From Falsirhodobacter sp. alg1 (GTDB lineage Bacteria; Pseudomonadota; Alphaproteobacteria; Rhodobacterales; Rhodobacteraceae), in NCBI RefSeq assembly GCF_000739715.2, contig NZ_BBJC02000004.1:288831-352830 (forward strand): DNA of 64,000 nt, written 5' to 3'. The translations under genes were made by a program, and so were the position numbers. This document shows, in pieces, positions 16,656 through 24,900 of the stretch (position 1 is the first letter of the stretch; each line of letters begins with the position of its first letter). A model generated the notes under the pieces. The model was not told the origin of the DNA and did not search any database. It was given only the letters and a program-made list of their open reading frames with translations.

Positions 16656-18209
16656 ATGGACCTGTTCGAAGCCCCTGATGACAATGCCCATGATTTCACC
16701 GTGTCCGAGCTGTCGGGGGCGGTCAAACGGGTGATCGAGGGCGAATTCGGGCAGGTGCGCGTGCGGGGAGAGATCGGCCGTGTTTCCCGCCCGGCCTCCG
16801 GCCATCTGTATTACGACCTGAAGGACGACCGTTCCGTTGTGGCTGCCATCACCTGGAAGGGTCAGGCCTCCAAGCTGGCGGTCAAACCCGAAGAGGGGAT
16901 GGAAGTGGTCGCCACGGGGCGGATGACGACCTTTCCCGGCCAGTCCAAATACCAGCTGATCATTGACGATATCCGGCCCGCCGGGGCCGGGGCGCTGATG
17001 GCCATGCTGGAGAAACGCCGCAAGGCGCTTGCGGCCGAAGGCTTGTTCGACGAGGCCCGCAAACGCCCGCTGCCGTGGCTGCCGCAGGTGATCGGGGTGG
17101 TAACGTCGCCCTCCGGTGCCGTGATCCGCGATATCCTGCACCGGCTGCGCGACCGGTTTCCGCGCCATGTGCTGATCTGGCCGGTGCCGGTCCAAGGAGA
17201 GAAATGCGCGCCCGAGGTGGCTGCCGCCATTCGTGGGTTCAATGCATTGCCTGCTGGTGGGCCCATTCCCAAGCCAGATCTGCTGATCGTGGCGCGGGGG
17301 GGCGGCAGCCTTGAGGATTTGTGGGGGTTCAACGAAGAGATCGTGGTGCGCGCTGCTGCCGAATCGCGGATTCCCCTGATTTCGGCCGTCGGGCATGAAA
17401 CCGATACCACGCTGATCGATCATGCGGCCGACCGTCGTGCGCCGACACCCACGGCTGCGGCCGAAATGGCGGTGCCGGTGCGAATGGACCTGATCGCGGC
17501 GGTGGACCAGCGGGGCGCAAGTCTGTCTCGATCCGTGGCCACGGGCTTTGTGAACCGGGGGCAGCGGTTGCGCGATCTGGCCCGCGCCTTGCCGCGCCCC
17601 GAAACGCTGACGCAGACGGCTTCGCAGCGGCATGACCTTTGGGCGGGGCGTCTGGACGGCGCGCTCGGCCTTGGTGTGGCACAACGCCGTGCCCGGCTGG
17701 ATACCCTGTCGGCACATTTGCGGCCCCGCCTGTTGGCGGATCTGGCGGGACGGGGGCGCGAACGGCTGACGGACCGGACGCGGGCGCTTGATGCTGCCAC
17801 AAATCGCGGCACGGCGCGCGGCAAGGAGCGGCTGGCAGGCTTTGGCGCACGGCTGGACCCCGCATTGGCACGGGCCGTGGCGCAGGCGGGCCGGGATCTG
17901 GCAGTTCAGCGGGACAAGCTGCACGCGCTGGAGATGCGCTTGCACGCAGCGCCCATGGCGGCGTTGAAGGCCCGTGCGGCAACATTGGAGGCCACCGACC
18001 GCCTGCGGCTGACATTGGGGTACCGCGAAACCCTTGCACGCGGCTATGCCGTGATTCGCGGGGATGGTGATGTGGTGACCACTAGATCCGCCGCCCAGAA
18101 GGCCCAGGTTCTGGAGGCTGAATTCCATGACGGTCGCCTGACGCTTGGCGCGAAGCCCCCGCGCGGCGGCAAGTCCAAGGCCCCTCCGCAACAGGGAGAG
18201 CTGTTCTAG
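16656..18209 (+). CDS. xseA: Exodeoxyribonuclease VII large subunit
   Basis: This is the catalytic subunit of exonuclease VII, which trims single-stranded DNA from both ends and works with XseB. The 517-residue protein has the N-terminal OB-fold (FTVSELSGAVKRVIEGEFGQVRVRGEIG). The conserved catalytic region has IGVVTSPSGAVIRDI, DLLIVARGGGSLEDLWGFNEE and ISAVGHETDTTLIDHAADRRAPTPTAAAE. A long helical coiled region follows. Its stop overlaps the convergent gene's stop in a shared CTAG. xseB is not in the window. Confidence 0.97.
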   Translation: MDLFEAPDDNAHDFTVSELSGAVKRVIEGEFGQVRVRGEIGRVSRPASGHLYYDLKDDRSVVAAITWKGQASKLAVKPEEGMEVVATGRMTTFPGQSKYQLIIDDIRPAGAGALMAMLEKRRKALAAEGLFDEARKRPLPWLPQVIGVVTSPSGAVIRDILHRLRDRFPRHVLIWPVPVQGEKCAPEVAAAIRGFNALPAGGPIPKPDLLIVARGGGSLEDLWGFNEEIVVRAAAESRIPLISAVGHETDTTLIDHAADRRAPTPTAAAEMAVPVRMDLIAAVDQRGASLSRSVATGFVNRGQRLRDLARALPRPETLTQTASQRHDLWAGRLDGALGLGVAQRRARLDTLSAHLRPRLLADLAGRGRERLTDRTRALDAATNRGTARGKERLAGFGARLDPALARAVAQAGRDLAVQRDKLHALEMRLHAAPMAALKARAATLEATDRLRLTLGYRETLARGYAVIRGDGDVVTTRSAAQKAQVLEAEFHDGRLTLGAKPPRGGKSKAPPQQGELF

Positions 18210-18604
18210 GCCCCCGCCTCGGGGGTGCTGCAGGCAAGGGGGGATTTGCTGGCATGGATCTCCGTCATGATCTGGCCGGTACCGCCGGTTTCATAGCGGG
18301 CGCTGAGCCGGTCGCCTTCCTTGAAGAACGTCCAGCATTTGGGTTGATCCTCGCCCTTGTAGGCAAAGCAGATCTGCGAGGATTTGGGGTACCATTTTCC
18401 CGTCTGGCACTGATGTTCCTCATCAACCCACATCACGCGCCGGTCGGACATGTATTGCTCGATGCCTGCAACGCTGCCGTTCAGGGCATAGGTCAGCGTC
18501 CTGCCTGTCACATATCGTTCGAATTCGGCCACGCTTAACGGAGGCGCCGCCAGCGCTGGGCCGGCAAGGGTGGTCAATGTCAGGATGGCAAGCAGGGCGC
18601 GCAT
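18206..18604 (-). CDS. Secreted protein of unknown function (132 aa)
   Basis: MRALLAILTLTTLAGPALA is a clear Sec signal peptide with an A-L-A cleavage site near residue 19. The mature part has aromatic and cysteine-containing stretches, WVDEEHQCQTGKWYPKSSQICFAYKG and PKCWTFFKEG. These suggest one or two disulphides and a small periplasmic fold. ATG 18604 follows GGAGGAAACG, which is why it was preferred to a longer frame. It converges on xseA with overlapping stops. I recognise the style of alphaproteobacterial periplasmic proteins but not a function. Confidence 0.8.
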   Translation of the reverse strand: MRALLAILTLTTLAGPALAAPPLSVAEFERYVTGRTLTYALNGSVAGIEQYMSDRRVMWVDEEHQCQTGKWYPKSSQICFAYKGEDQPKCWTFFKEGDRLSARYETGGTGQIMTEIHASKSPLACSTPEAGA

Positions 18605-18755
18605 CGTTTCCTCCGGGGCAATGGTGCGCATTTTGGCGGTTTAGGGCGGTATTTGCCAGCATTGCGGGCAGAATGATCCATTTCCCGCCGGTCCAGACGT
18701 GGACATGGGGCTGCAAACTGACTAGGTGGAATGTGACCTAAAAAACGAGGCCAAG

Positions 18756-19748
18756 ATGGCGTCCTTCTTCCGTAAATTGCGCGACCGGATGACGCGATCC
18801 TCGGACCGTCTTGGTGAGGGGATCGAGGCGATTGTCGAGGATGCGCCCAAGCCGCCGGATGCCGAACCCGAAAAGACCGGGCTTCTTGGCCGCCTGCTGG
18901 GCGAAGAGCCGAAGCGGGTCTTTGATGATGCGATGCTCGAAGGGCTGGAAGAGCTGTTGATCTCGGCCGATATGGGCGTCGATACATCCCTGCGCGTGGC
19001 TGCGAATATTGCCGAGGGGCGTTTTGGCCGTCGTGTGGGCACGACCGAAATCCGGGAGGCGCTGGCCTCCGAGATTGCCCGCGTCATGAACCCGGTGGCA
19101 AAACCGATGCCCTTGCGGACGCAGCGCCCCCAGGTCGTGCTGGTGGTGGGCGTGAACGGGTCGGGCAAGACCACGACGATCGGCAAACTGGCCAGCCAGT
19201 TCCGGGCGGCGGGCAAGACGGTGGTGATCGCCGCAGGCGATACCTTCCGGGCCGCCGCGGTGGAGCAGTTGCAGGTCTGGGGGGATCGCGCAGGCGTTCC
19301 CGTGATGACGGCGCCGGAAGGATCGGATCCGGCATCGCTTGCCTATGACGCGATGGTGCGGGCCGAAGCAGAAGGGGCCGATCTGTTGATGATCGACACC
19401 GCAGGACGTTTGCAGAACCGCGCCGACCTGATGGAAGAGCTGTCCAAGATCGTGCGCGTGATCCGCAAGAAGGATCCGACCGCGCCGCATAATACCCTTC
19501 TGGTGCTGGACGCCACGACCGGCCAGAACGCGGTCATGCAGGTTGAGGTGTTCCAGAAGCTGGCCGATGTGTCCGGCCTTGTGATGACCAAGCTGGATGG
19601 CACCGCGCGTGGCGGGGTCCTTGTGGCGCTGGCAGACCGTTTTGGCTTGCCCATCCATGCGATCGGGGTGGGGGAGCAGATCGATGATCTGCAGGCCTTC
19701 GATCCCGATGAATTTGCCCGTGCGCTTGTCGGCCTCGAAGTGAAGTGA
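18756..19748 (+). CDS. ftsY: Signal recognition particle receptor FtsY
   Basis: FtsY is the membrane-associated GTPase that receives SRP-ribosome complexes for co-translational insertion. The 330-residue protein has a short acidic N-terminal A region and a four-helix N domain. The G domain carries GVNGSGKTTTIGKLA near residue 130, DTFRAAAVEQL, MIDTAGR and TKLDGTARGG. ATG 18756 has GAGG nine bases upstream. It lies seven bases before an EamA-family gene, so the two are probably cotranscribed. Confidence 0.97.
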   Translation: MASFFRKLRDRMTRSSDRLGEGIEAIVEDAPKPPDAEPEKTGLLGRLLGEEPKRVFDDAMLEGLEELLISADMGVDTSLRVAANIAEGRFGRRVGTTEIREALASEIARVMNPVAKPMPLRTQRPQVVLVVGVNGSGKTTTIGKLASQFRAAGKTVVIAAGDTFRAAAVEQLQVWGDRAGVPVMTAPEGSDPASLAYDAMVRAEAEGADLLMIDTAGRLQNRADLMEELSKIVRVIRKKDPTAPHNTLLVLDATTGQNAVMQVEVFQKLADVSGLVMTKLDGTARGGVLVALADRFGLPIHAIGVGEQIDDLQAFDPDEFARALVGLEVK

Positions 19749-19755
19749 CATCCTG

Positions 19756-20652
19756 ATGGTCGAATGGCTGAACGCGATTGCGGGAACTCCGCTGGGCAGC
19801 CATGTGGCCATGGGGCTGGCACTGACATCCGCGCTTGCCCACGCCTGTTTCGGCGCATTGCAGAAAGGGCGGCATGATCCATGGGTCAGCCGTGCCAGCA
19901 TCGACGCCTGGATCATGGCCATCTGCCTGCCGATCGGATTGATCCTGATGCCCTGGCCCACGGGGGGGGAATGGATCATCCTTGGCGGGGCCACCATCAT
20001 CCATTTCATGTACAAGACATTCATGGCGATGGCCTACGAGCGGGGGGCCTATACGGTCGTGTATCCCGTGGTGCGCGGAACGGGCCCATTGGCCACGCTG
20101 ACCTTTGCCGCGCTGTTCCTGAGCGAACATTACGGGCCTGTGCAATGGCTGGGAGTTGGCGTTCTGTCGGGATGTATTCTGGGGTTGGCGCGGATGAACC
20201 TGCGCGCGACCTCGCTGAACCGGCCCATGCTGGTGGCCGCCCTGTCGTGGGCGGTGATGACGGGGATCATGGTGGCCGTCTATACGACCTATGATGCCTG
20301 GAGCATCCGGCTGTGGGAAAACCCCTTCGCCTTTGTGATCTGGTTGTTTATTGCAACCTCGTTCGATTTCCCGCTTCTGGTGGGATGGTGGCGGCGCAGC
20401 GAGGGGCTGGCGTGGATGCGGCCCGTCATGACACGCGGGATGATGGGCGCGCTGTTCGGGCTGGTTAGTTTCGGCGGCGTGATGCTGGGCACCCGTATCG
20501 GCAAGGTTGCCGAAGTGTCCTCCTTGCGCGAGACATCGACTTTGTTTGCGGCCCTGATCGGCTGGCTGGTACTGGGCGAAAAATCAACACCGGCGCGGAT
20601 CGCGCTGATGGGCGGAATTGCGGCAGGCGCGGTTCTTGTTCAACTGGGATAA
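19756..20652 (+). CDS. EamA/DMT-family transporter
   Basis: The 298-residue protein has about ten hydrophobic helices in two similar halves, the drug/metabolite transporter layout. Clues include YERGAYTVVYPVVRGTGPLATLTFAALFLSE at the end of the first half. The same position in the second half has VSSLRETSTLFAALIGWLVLGEKSTPARIALMG. The substrate cannot be told from sequence. It follows ftsY by seven bases and precedes the yciB-like gene by 13. Confidence 0.88.
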   Translation: MVEWLNAIAGTPLGSHVAMGLALTSALAHACFGALQKGRHDPWVSRASIDAWIMAICLPIGLILMPWPTGGEWIILGGATIIHFMYKTFMAMAYERGAYTVVYPVVRGTGPLATLTFAALFLSEHYGPVQWLGVGVLSGCILGLARMNLRATSLNRPMLVAALSWAVMTGIMVAVYTTYDAWSIRLWENPFAFVIWLFIATSFDFPLLVGWWRRSEGLAWMRPVMTRGMMGALFGLVSFGGVMLGTRIGKVAEVSSLRETSTLFAALIGWLVLGEKSTPARIALMGGIAAGAVLVQLG

Positions 20653-20665
20653 GGAAGAACGCAGG

Positions 20666-21268
20666 ATGACCGGACGTAAAATCCACCCGATGCTGAAGAT
20701 GGCGCTGGAACTGGGGCCGGTGGCCCTGTTCTTCATCGCCTATATCATGATGAAGGACCGGGTCTTTACCTTCGGAGGCACCGAGTACAGCGGCTTCATC
20801 GTGGCAACCGCGGCCTTTGTCCCGCTGCTGGTAATCACGACCGGCATTCTCTGGGCGCTGACGGGGCATCTGGCCAAGATGCAGATTGCAACGGTCGTCA
20901 TGGCCGTCGTGTTCGGCGGCCTGTCGGTCTGGCTGAACGATGAGCGGTTCTTCAAGATGAAGCCGACGCTGATCTATCTGATCTTCGGCTCTATCCTCGG
21001 CGTGGGTCTGTTGCGCGGGCGCAGCTATCTGCGCGTGGTTCTGGATGAGGCCATTCCCATGCAGGAGCAGGGGTGGATGATCCTGACCCGCCGCATGTGT
21101 GCATTCCTGTTCGGGTTGGCGCTGGCGAATGAGATCGTGTGGCGGATGTTCTCTACCGAGACATGGGTCAGCTTCAAGACATTCGGGCTGACGGCTGCCT
21201 TGTTCCTGTTCTTCATGGGGCAGGGCAAACTGCTGCAGAAATACGGGATCGAGCGGCCCGGGAAATAG
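20666..21268 (+). CDS. yciB: YciB/IspZ-type septation inner-membrane protein
   Basis: The 200-residue protein has about five transmembrane segments. It shows the septation protein A signature KMALELGPVALFFIAY near the N-terminus, KPTLIYLIFGSILGVGLLRGRSYLRVVLDEAIPM in the middle and ALANEIVWRMFSTETWVSFKTFG. YciB contributes to envelope integrity and division-site synthesis in enterobacteria. ATG 20666 has GGAAG upstream. Neighbouring ftsY and yciB is a familiar alphaproteobacterial order. Confidence 0.93.
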   Translation: MTGRKIHPMLKMALELGPVALFFIAYIMMKDRVFTFGGTEYSGFIVATAAFVPLLVITTGILWALTGHLAKMQIATVVMAVVFGGLSVWLNDERFFKMKPTLIYLIFGSILGVGLLRGRSYLRVVLDEAIPMQEQGWMILTRRMCAFLFGLALANEIVWRMFSTETWVSFKTFGLTAALFLFFMGQGKLLQKYGIERPGK

Positions 21269-21291
21269 GGTATCGCGCCGCGGGAAATGCG

Positions 21292-21789
21292 TCACATGCC
21301 CTCGACATAGGGCATGAAGCGGCCAAGGGTGATGACAGAGGTCCACAGGATCAGCGATAGCCATGCAACCACGCGGGCATCCGGTGTCAGATATCTGGTC
21401 GCGACACCTGCATCCATTTGCGGTTTTATGCGCCACACGAAATAGGCGGTATTCAGGCCAGCAATCATGATGGTGCCCATTTTTGCCCAGAAGGCGATAT
21501 TGACCAGATAGCGGTCTGAATCCCCCACCACGAACAGCAATCCCGATGTCAGGTTGATTGCAAAGCCGATCAGGGCAAAGCGTACAAACAGACCGACCCG
21601 CTGCATCGGCACGTCCGGGGCCAGCCCGATCACCCGCAGATCCACAATCAGCAGGGAACCGAACAGCAGGCACAGACCCAGGAAATGCGCCATTTCCAGC
21701 GCGGGAAAAACATAGGCGTTGTTCATCACCAGACGGCTGAGCGCGGTGGCATTCAGTGTATCGGTAATCAGGGGCAGCAAGCTATCCAT
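21292..21789 (-). CDS. Four-helix membrane protein, DUF6644/CopD-like (copy 2)
   Basis: The 165-residue protein has four hydrophobic helices. Helix 1 carries AHFLGLCLLFGSLLIVDLRVIG. A later helix reads FWAKMGTIMIAGLN, and it ends in TLGRFMPYVEG. These features line up with the gene immediately upstream (HAIGMGILVG...IRVMG, FRIKIALVFLG, SGRLIGYMS), so the two are tandem paralogues. The lone histidine in helix 1 and the K...LN pattern recall CopD-type membrane domains, but this is inference. It starts at ATG 21789 after AAGGGA, 11 bp from the upstream gene. It is third in a leftward run behind the DUF6152-like gene. Confidence 0.75.
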   Translation of the reverse strand: MDSLLPLITDTLNATALSRLVMNNAYVFPALEMAHFLGLCLLFGSLLIVDLRVIGLAPDVPMQRVGLFVRFALIGFAINLTSGLLFVVGDSDRYLVNIAFWAKMGTIMIAGLNTAYFVWRIKPQMDAGVATRYLTPDARVVAWLSLILWTSVITLGRFMPYVEGM

Positions 21790-21800
21790 CGGATTTCCCT

Positions 21801-22259
21801 TCAGGACATATAGCCGATCAGGCGGCCGGAGATGATTGCCGCCACCCATGTGAGGGTTGCCGCAACGGCAAGGCGGCGATGGCGGAAAGAAATGTTGTCG
21901 GTCCGGCTGATGCAGATCCGGACCAGCCACCAGCTCAATCCCAGCCCCAGAAACACGAGGGCAATCTTAATGCGGAATGCCCAGTTGAAGAACAATTCCG
22001 ATGCATTGCCGCAGAAAAGCGCGGAGCCTGAAAGCAGGTTCAGAACGAAACCGCCAAGCGCCACACGCCAATAGGGGAACATCGCCGTGACCGGAATGGC
22101 AGCAGCAAAGCCCATGACCCTGATGGCCAGCATCAGGGCGACCCCCACAAGGATGCCCATGCCGATAGCATGAAGCGTCAGGATGATCGGATAGCCCCAT
22201 TCAGAGCTGGAAACCATCATGCCGAGGGCCGAATCCTCCAGCCAGTACAGCGTTTCCAT
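21801..22259 (-). CDS. Four-helix membrane protein, DUF6644/CopD-like (copy 1)
   Basis: The 152-residue protein starts METLYWLEDSALGMMVSSSEWGYPIILTLHAIGMGILVG. It has four helices with one histidine in the first. Short basic loops (RICISRTDNISFRHRR) follow helix 3, and it ends SGRLIGYMS. It is a paralogue of the next gene downstream. The pair sits behind a secreted His-His protein, so an envelope complex of one periplasmic and two membrane subunits is plausible. The family name is from recognition of the pattern, not from a search. Confidence 0.75.
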   Translation of the reverse strand: METLYWLEDSALGMMVSSSEWGYPIILTLHAIGMGILVGVALMLAIRVMGFAAAIPVTAMFPYWRVALGGFVLNLLSGSALFCGNASELFFNWAFRIKIALVFLGLGLSWWLVRICISRTDNISFRHRRLAVAATLTWVAAIISGRLIGYMS

Positions 22260-22326
22260 TTCATGTGTTCCTTGAATCGTCGCCGCGCCACAGATGCGTG
22301 GCGCGGTGTGCGGGATAGGGTCGGAA

Positions 22327-23463
22327 TCAATGCGACCGTTCGTTGGTCAGATCATCGCAGTCATAGGGTTCGTAGGGGTCGGTAGTCAGCGTCACATCAT
22401 CGGATCCCGTGATCTCCCCCTGCAGATACAGCGGATCGACCATGGTGTATTCGCGGTGCAATACGGTCCCGTCGTCATTGAGGGTGAAGCGTTCGGTCAC
22501 CACCATTTCAGTGCTGTTCTTCATCGGTGTGGGAGGTGGGCCGCCGCGCCCCTTGCCGCCCTCCGGTCCCCCCTCGGGGCGGTTCTGAGGCCGTTCGCCT
22601 TCGTCGGGCGGTGTATGCCCGTCCGGTCCGCCACCGATCGGGGCCATGATCCAGCCTTCGTCAAATCCTGTGGTGGTGACGACCAATGTGCCGTCCTGCC
22701 ATTCGCCGGTGGAATATCCGGCGCGGCCCGGGGTGTAATCCTCGGGCATGGGCTGGCCATCCAGATGGATGGTCCGCTCCATGTCCATGAAGCCGTAGTC
22801 CATCGTGATCTCGGTCGAGGTCTGCTCTATCCTGTTCACCATTTCATCCATCCACCAGTCCATGAAGATATTCGTGGCCTGGCAATGGAAGCGGGGATTG
22901 TCGTCACTGGTGGCGCCCTCGACGGCTTTCTTCCCGGCGTCGGTCAGTTCGGTGCGCGTTTCGTTGCCGCCTTCAGGAGGGGCGTTTTCGTCACGGACCT
23001 TCACCCAGTTGCCATCTATGTTCGGGGTGCCGTCGTCCTGCTCCGTCGGGCGCTGTTCGGCCAGTACGGTGCCATCGGTATCGAAGGTGCTGTTGCGGGT
23101 GGCGGTCATGCCGTTTTCAAAGGTGATCTGCTTCATGTAGCAGGTGGTCGGATCCGTCCGATCCGGTGCCCCGACCACGGAAATGGTGCTGCCTTTTTCA
23201 AACATGTCGGCCGACCAGCCGTTCCGTTTGAGCAGCGATCCGGACTGCAGTTCGCAGCGCACATTGGTCACATCGCCTGCGGTGCCTGTCACGTCGAAAT
23301 ACACATAGGCATGCGGGTTCACGAGGCGGATGCGGGTGACGCTGCCGGTGAATTCAACGGTCTTGCTCAAATCGAACTGCCCACTGCTGCCGTGATGGGC
23401 CAAGGCGGGAAACGGCGCTGCGGCCATTGCGGCGATCAGCCCGAGGTTCTTCAGATTTGCCAT
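22327..23463 (-). CDS. Periplasmic DUF6152-like protein with N-terminal His-His
   Basis: The 378-residue precursor has a signal peptide ending A-L-A at residues 20-22. The mature protein would begin H23-H24-G-S-S-G. The following FDLSKTVEFTGSVTRIRLVNPHAYVYFDV resembles the DUF6152 domain. A long middle part is rich in acidic residues and threonine. A Gly/Pro-rich linker at about residues 283-318 separates it from a C-terminal beta-rich segment (STEMVVTERFTLNDDGTVLHREYTM). ATG 23463 was chosen over an in-frame GTG seven codons upstream. Function is unknown; a free N-terminal histidine would suit metal binding. Confidence 0.75.
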   Translation of the reverse strand: MANLKNLGLIAAMAAAPFPALAHHGSSGQFDLSKTVEFTGSVTRIRLVNPHAYVYFDVTGTAGDVTNVRCELQSGSLLKRNGWSADMFEKGSTISVVGAPDRTDPTTCYMKQITFENGMTATRNSTFDTDGTVLAEQRPTEQDDGTPNIDGNWVKVRDENAPPEGGNETRTELTDAGKKAVEGATSDDNPRFHCQATNIFMDWWMDEMVNRIEQTSTEITMDYGFMDMERTIHLDGQPMPEDYTPGRAGYSTGEWQDGTLVVTTTGFDEGWIMAPIGGGPDGHTPPDEGERPQNRPEGGPEGGKGRGGPPPTPMKNSTEMVVTERFTLNDDGTVLHREYTMVDPLYLQGEITGSDDVTLTTDPYEPYDCDDLTNERSH

Positions 23464-23557
23464 AGGGTCACTTTCTTTTTGCACGGCCAGCGGCGTTCAT
23501 CCCGTTCTGAACGGGCGGACGCGCATTTTCCGTCGCGATGAAAGTGAAAAGACCGCT

Positions 23558-24148
23558 TCAGGCGGCAATCCGGCCCAATTCGTCAGCCAGATCGGCACAT
23601 AGATCCTGCATCCGCTGCGGATCCCGTTCGCGCTGGGCCTGTACCTTCAGCCCGAAGATATAGGTCTGGACGCGGCGGGCCAGCCGGCCCGTATCACAAT
23701 CGGCTTCCAGCTCTCCACGGTCGCGGGCCTTTTGCAAGGCGCCACCGATCAGCCGCTCTATCCGGTCCAGATGATCGGTGATGAACCGGCGAAGATCCCC
23801 TTCGTCCGGTACATCCAGCAGGGATTTCACCAGCATGCAGGCCGTTGAGGGGCGATCGCAGGGCGTAAGGTCGGCCAGGCTCAGCAGTTGGGATTGCAGA
23901 GCGGCCAAGGGGGAGGGGCTGTTGTCGATCAGTGCCTGCATATCACCCGCCATCCGCGTGGCGTATCGGTCCAGCGCGGCGCGAAACAACGCCTCCTTGC
24001 TGTGGAACGCGGCATATATCGAGCCGGGGCGCATGTGCAGCACGGCCTCCAGATCCTTCATGGATGTGGCGTGATAGCCCTTCACCCAGAAAAGCTGCAT
24101 GGCGGCATCCAGTGCCGTATCCCTGTCATATGTCGCTGTGCGTGCCAT
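23558..24148 (-). CDS. TetR-family transcriptional repressor
   Basis: The 196-residue protein has an N-terminal helix-turn-helix. It runs TYDRDTALDAAMQLFWVKGYHATSMKDLEAVLHMRPGSIYAAFHSKEALFRAAL, typical of TetR regulators of the AcrR/NemR sort. A helical ligand domain containing two cysteines (LTPCDRPSTACM) follows, and these could sense electrophiles. ATG 24148 follows AAAGGAAT. Two palindromes in the divergent gap upstream are likely its operators. It therefore probably controls itself and the CMD-like gene, and perhaps the DUF6152 operon 94 bp downstream. Confidence 0.9.
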   Translation of the reverse strand: MARTATYDRDTALDAAMQLFWVKGYHATSMKDLEAVLHMRPGSIYAAFHSKEALFRAALDRYATRMAGDMQALIDNSPSPLAALQSQLLSLADLTPCDRPSTACMLVKSLLDVPDEGDLRRFITDHLDRIERLIGGALQKARDRGELEADCDTGRLARRVQTYIFGLKVQAQRERDPQRMQDLCADLADELGRIAA

Positions 24149-24201
24149 ATTCCTTTCATACAGCCTTGCTTTGCTCAGGCAAAGTACCCTCACGATTTAT
24201 T

Positions 24202-24217
24202 TTGAGCGATTGCTCAA
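24202..24217. promoter_or_regulatory. TetR operator candidate 1
   Basis: TTGAGCGATTGCTCAA is an inverted repeat with 6-bp arms TTGAGC/GCTCAA. It lies in the 145-bp divergent gap between the TetR gene and the CMD-like gene. Centre-to-centre distance to the second site is 23 bp. It shares the half-site TTGAGCGA with that site. Confidence 0.7.
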
Positions 24218-24224
24218 TTTATTC

Positions 24225-24240
24225 TTGAATGATCGCTCAA
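24225..24240. promoter_or_regulatory. TetR operator candidate 2
   Basis: TTGAATGATCGCTCAA is an imperfect palindrome; its right half is the complement of TTGAGCGA, as in the first site. Two matching sites 23 bp apart in a regulator-target gap strongly suggest repressor binding. Confidence 0.65.
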
Positions 24241-24293
24241 GTGGGTACAGGTTAAGGCACAGACACGATAGGCAACTCTCAAAGGAGCCAAAA

Positions 24294-24857
24294 ATGGCAA
24301 AGTTCGAAAAGCTTGATGAAACCACAGCCCCCGAGGCCGCACTGCCCCTGATCGAAAAATCGAAGGCGGCATTCGGTCGTTTGCCGGGCCTGCACGCCGT
24401 CATGGCGCAATCGCCCGCATTGCTTGATGGTTATCAGGTGCTTCACGGCCTGTTCGCCGAAAAGACCTCGTTCGATGCCGATGAAAAGACCGTTGTCTGG
24501 CAGACCATCAACGTGGCGCATGAATGCCATTACTGCGTTCCGGCGCATACCGGCATCGCCAAGGCTATGAAGGTCAGCGACGATATCTCTAACGCGCTGC
24601 GTGATGAAACGCCGCTGCCGAGCGAGAAGCTGGAAGCCCTGCGCACCTTCACGCTGGCCATGCTGGACAGCCGCGGTCGCCCGACCGATGCCCAGATGGA
24701 GGCGTTCTATGCCGCCGGGTATGGTGAGCAGCAGGTTCTGGAAATCATCCTCGGCCTCGCGCAGAAAGTGATGAGCAACTATACCAACCACGTTGCCGAG
24801 ACGCCGGTTGATGAGGGCATGCAGAAATTCGCATGGACCCCTGCATCGAAGCGCTAA
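24294..24857 (+). CDS. Carboxymuconolactone decarboxylase-family (AhpD-like) protein
   Basis: The 187-residue protein has the CMD/AhpD core with HECHYCVPAH (C78, C81, H85). This CxxC-x3-H arrangement supports peroxidase or disulphide chemistry in AhpD-like members, rather than ring-cleavage decarboxylation. It starts at ATG 24294 after AAAGGAGCC. It is divergent from the TetR gene over two palindromes, so it is probably induced when the repressor releases. A stress or electrophile response is likely, but the inducer is unknown. Confidence 0.88.
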   Translation: MAKFEKLDETTAPEAALPLIEKSKAAFGRLPGLHAVMAQSPALLDGYQVLHGLFAEKTSFDADEKTVVWQTINVAHECHYCVPAHTGIAKAMKVSDDISNALRDETPLPSEKLEALRTFTLAMLDSRGRPTDAQMEAFYAAGYGEQQVLEIILGLAQKVMSNYTNHVAETPVDEGMQKFAWTPASKR

Positions 24858-24867
24858 GCATCAGGTA

Positions 24868-24900
24868 CACCGGCGCGGCACAAGCCGCGCCGGTGATTTT
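24868..24900. terminator. Bidirectional terminator hairpin
   Basis: A perfect 12-bp stem (CACCGGCGCGGC / GCCGCGCCGGTG) has a 4-nt ACAA loop and is followed by ATTTT. It lies between the convergent CMD-like and deaminase genes and probably serves both. Confidence 0.8.

Noticed and set aside
16581-18191. 536-codon open frame antisense to xseA
   Set aside because: It is rich in His, Arg, Gln and Pro with no domain, as expected from the complement of a GC-rich gene. xseA has all family motifs.
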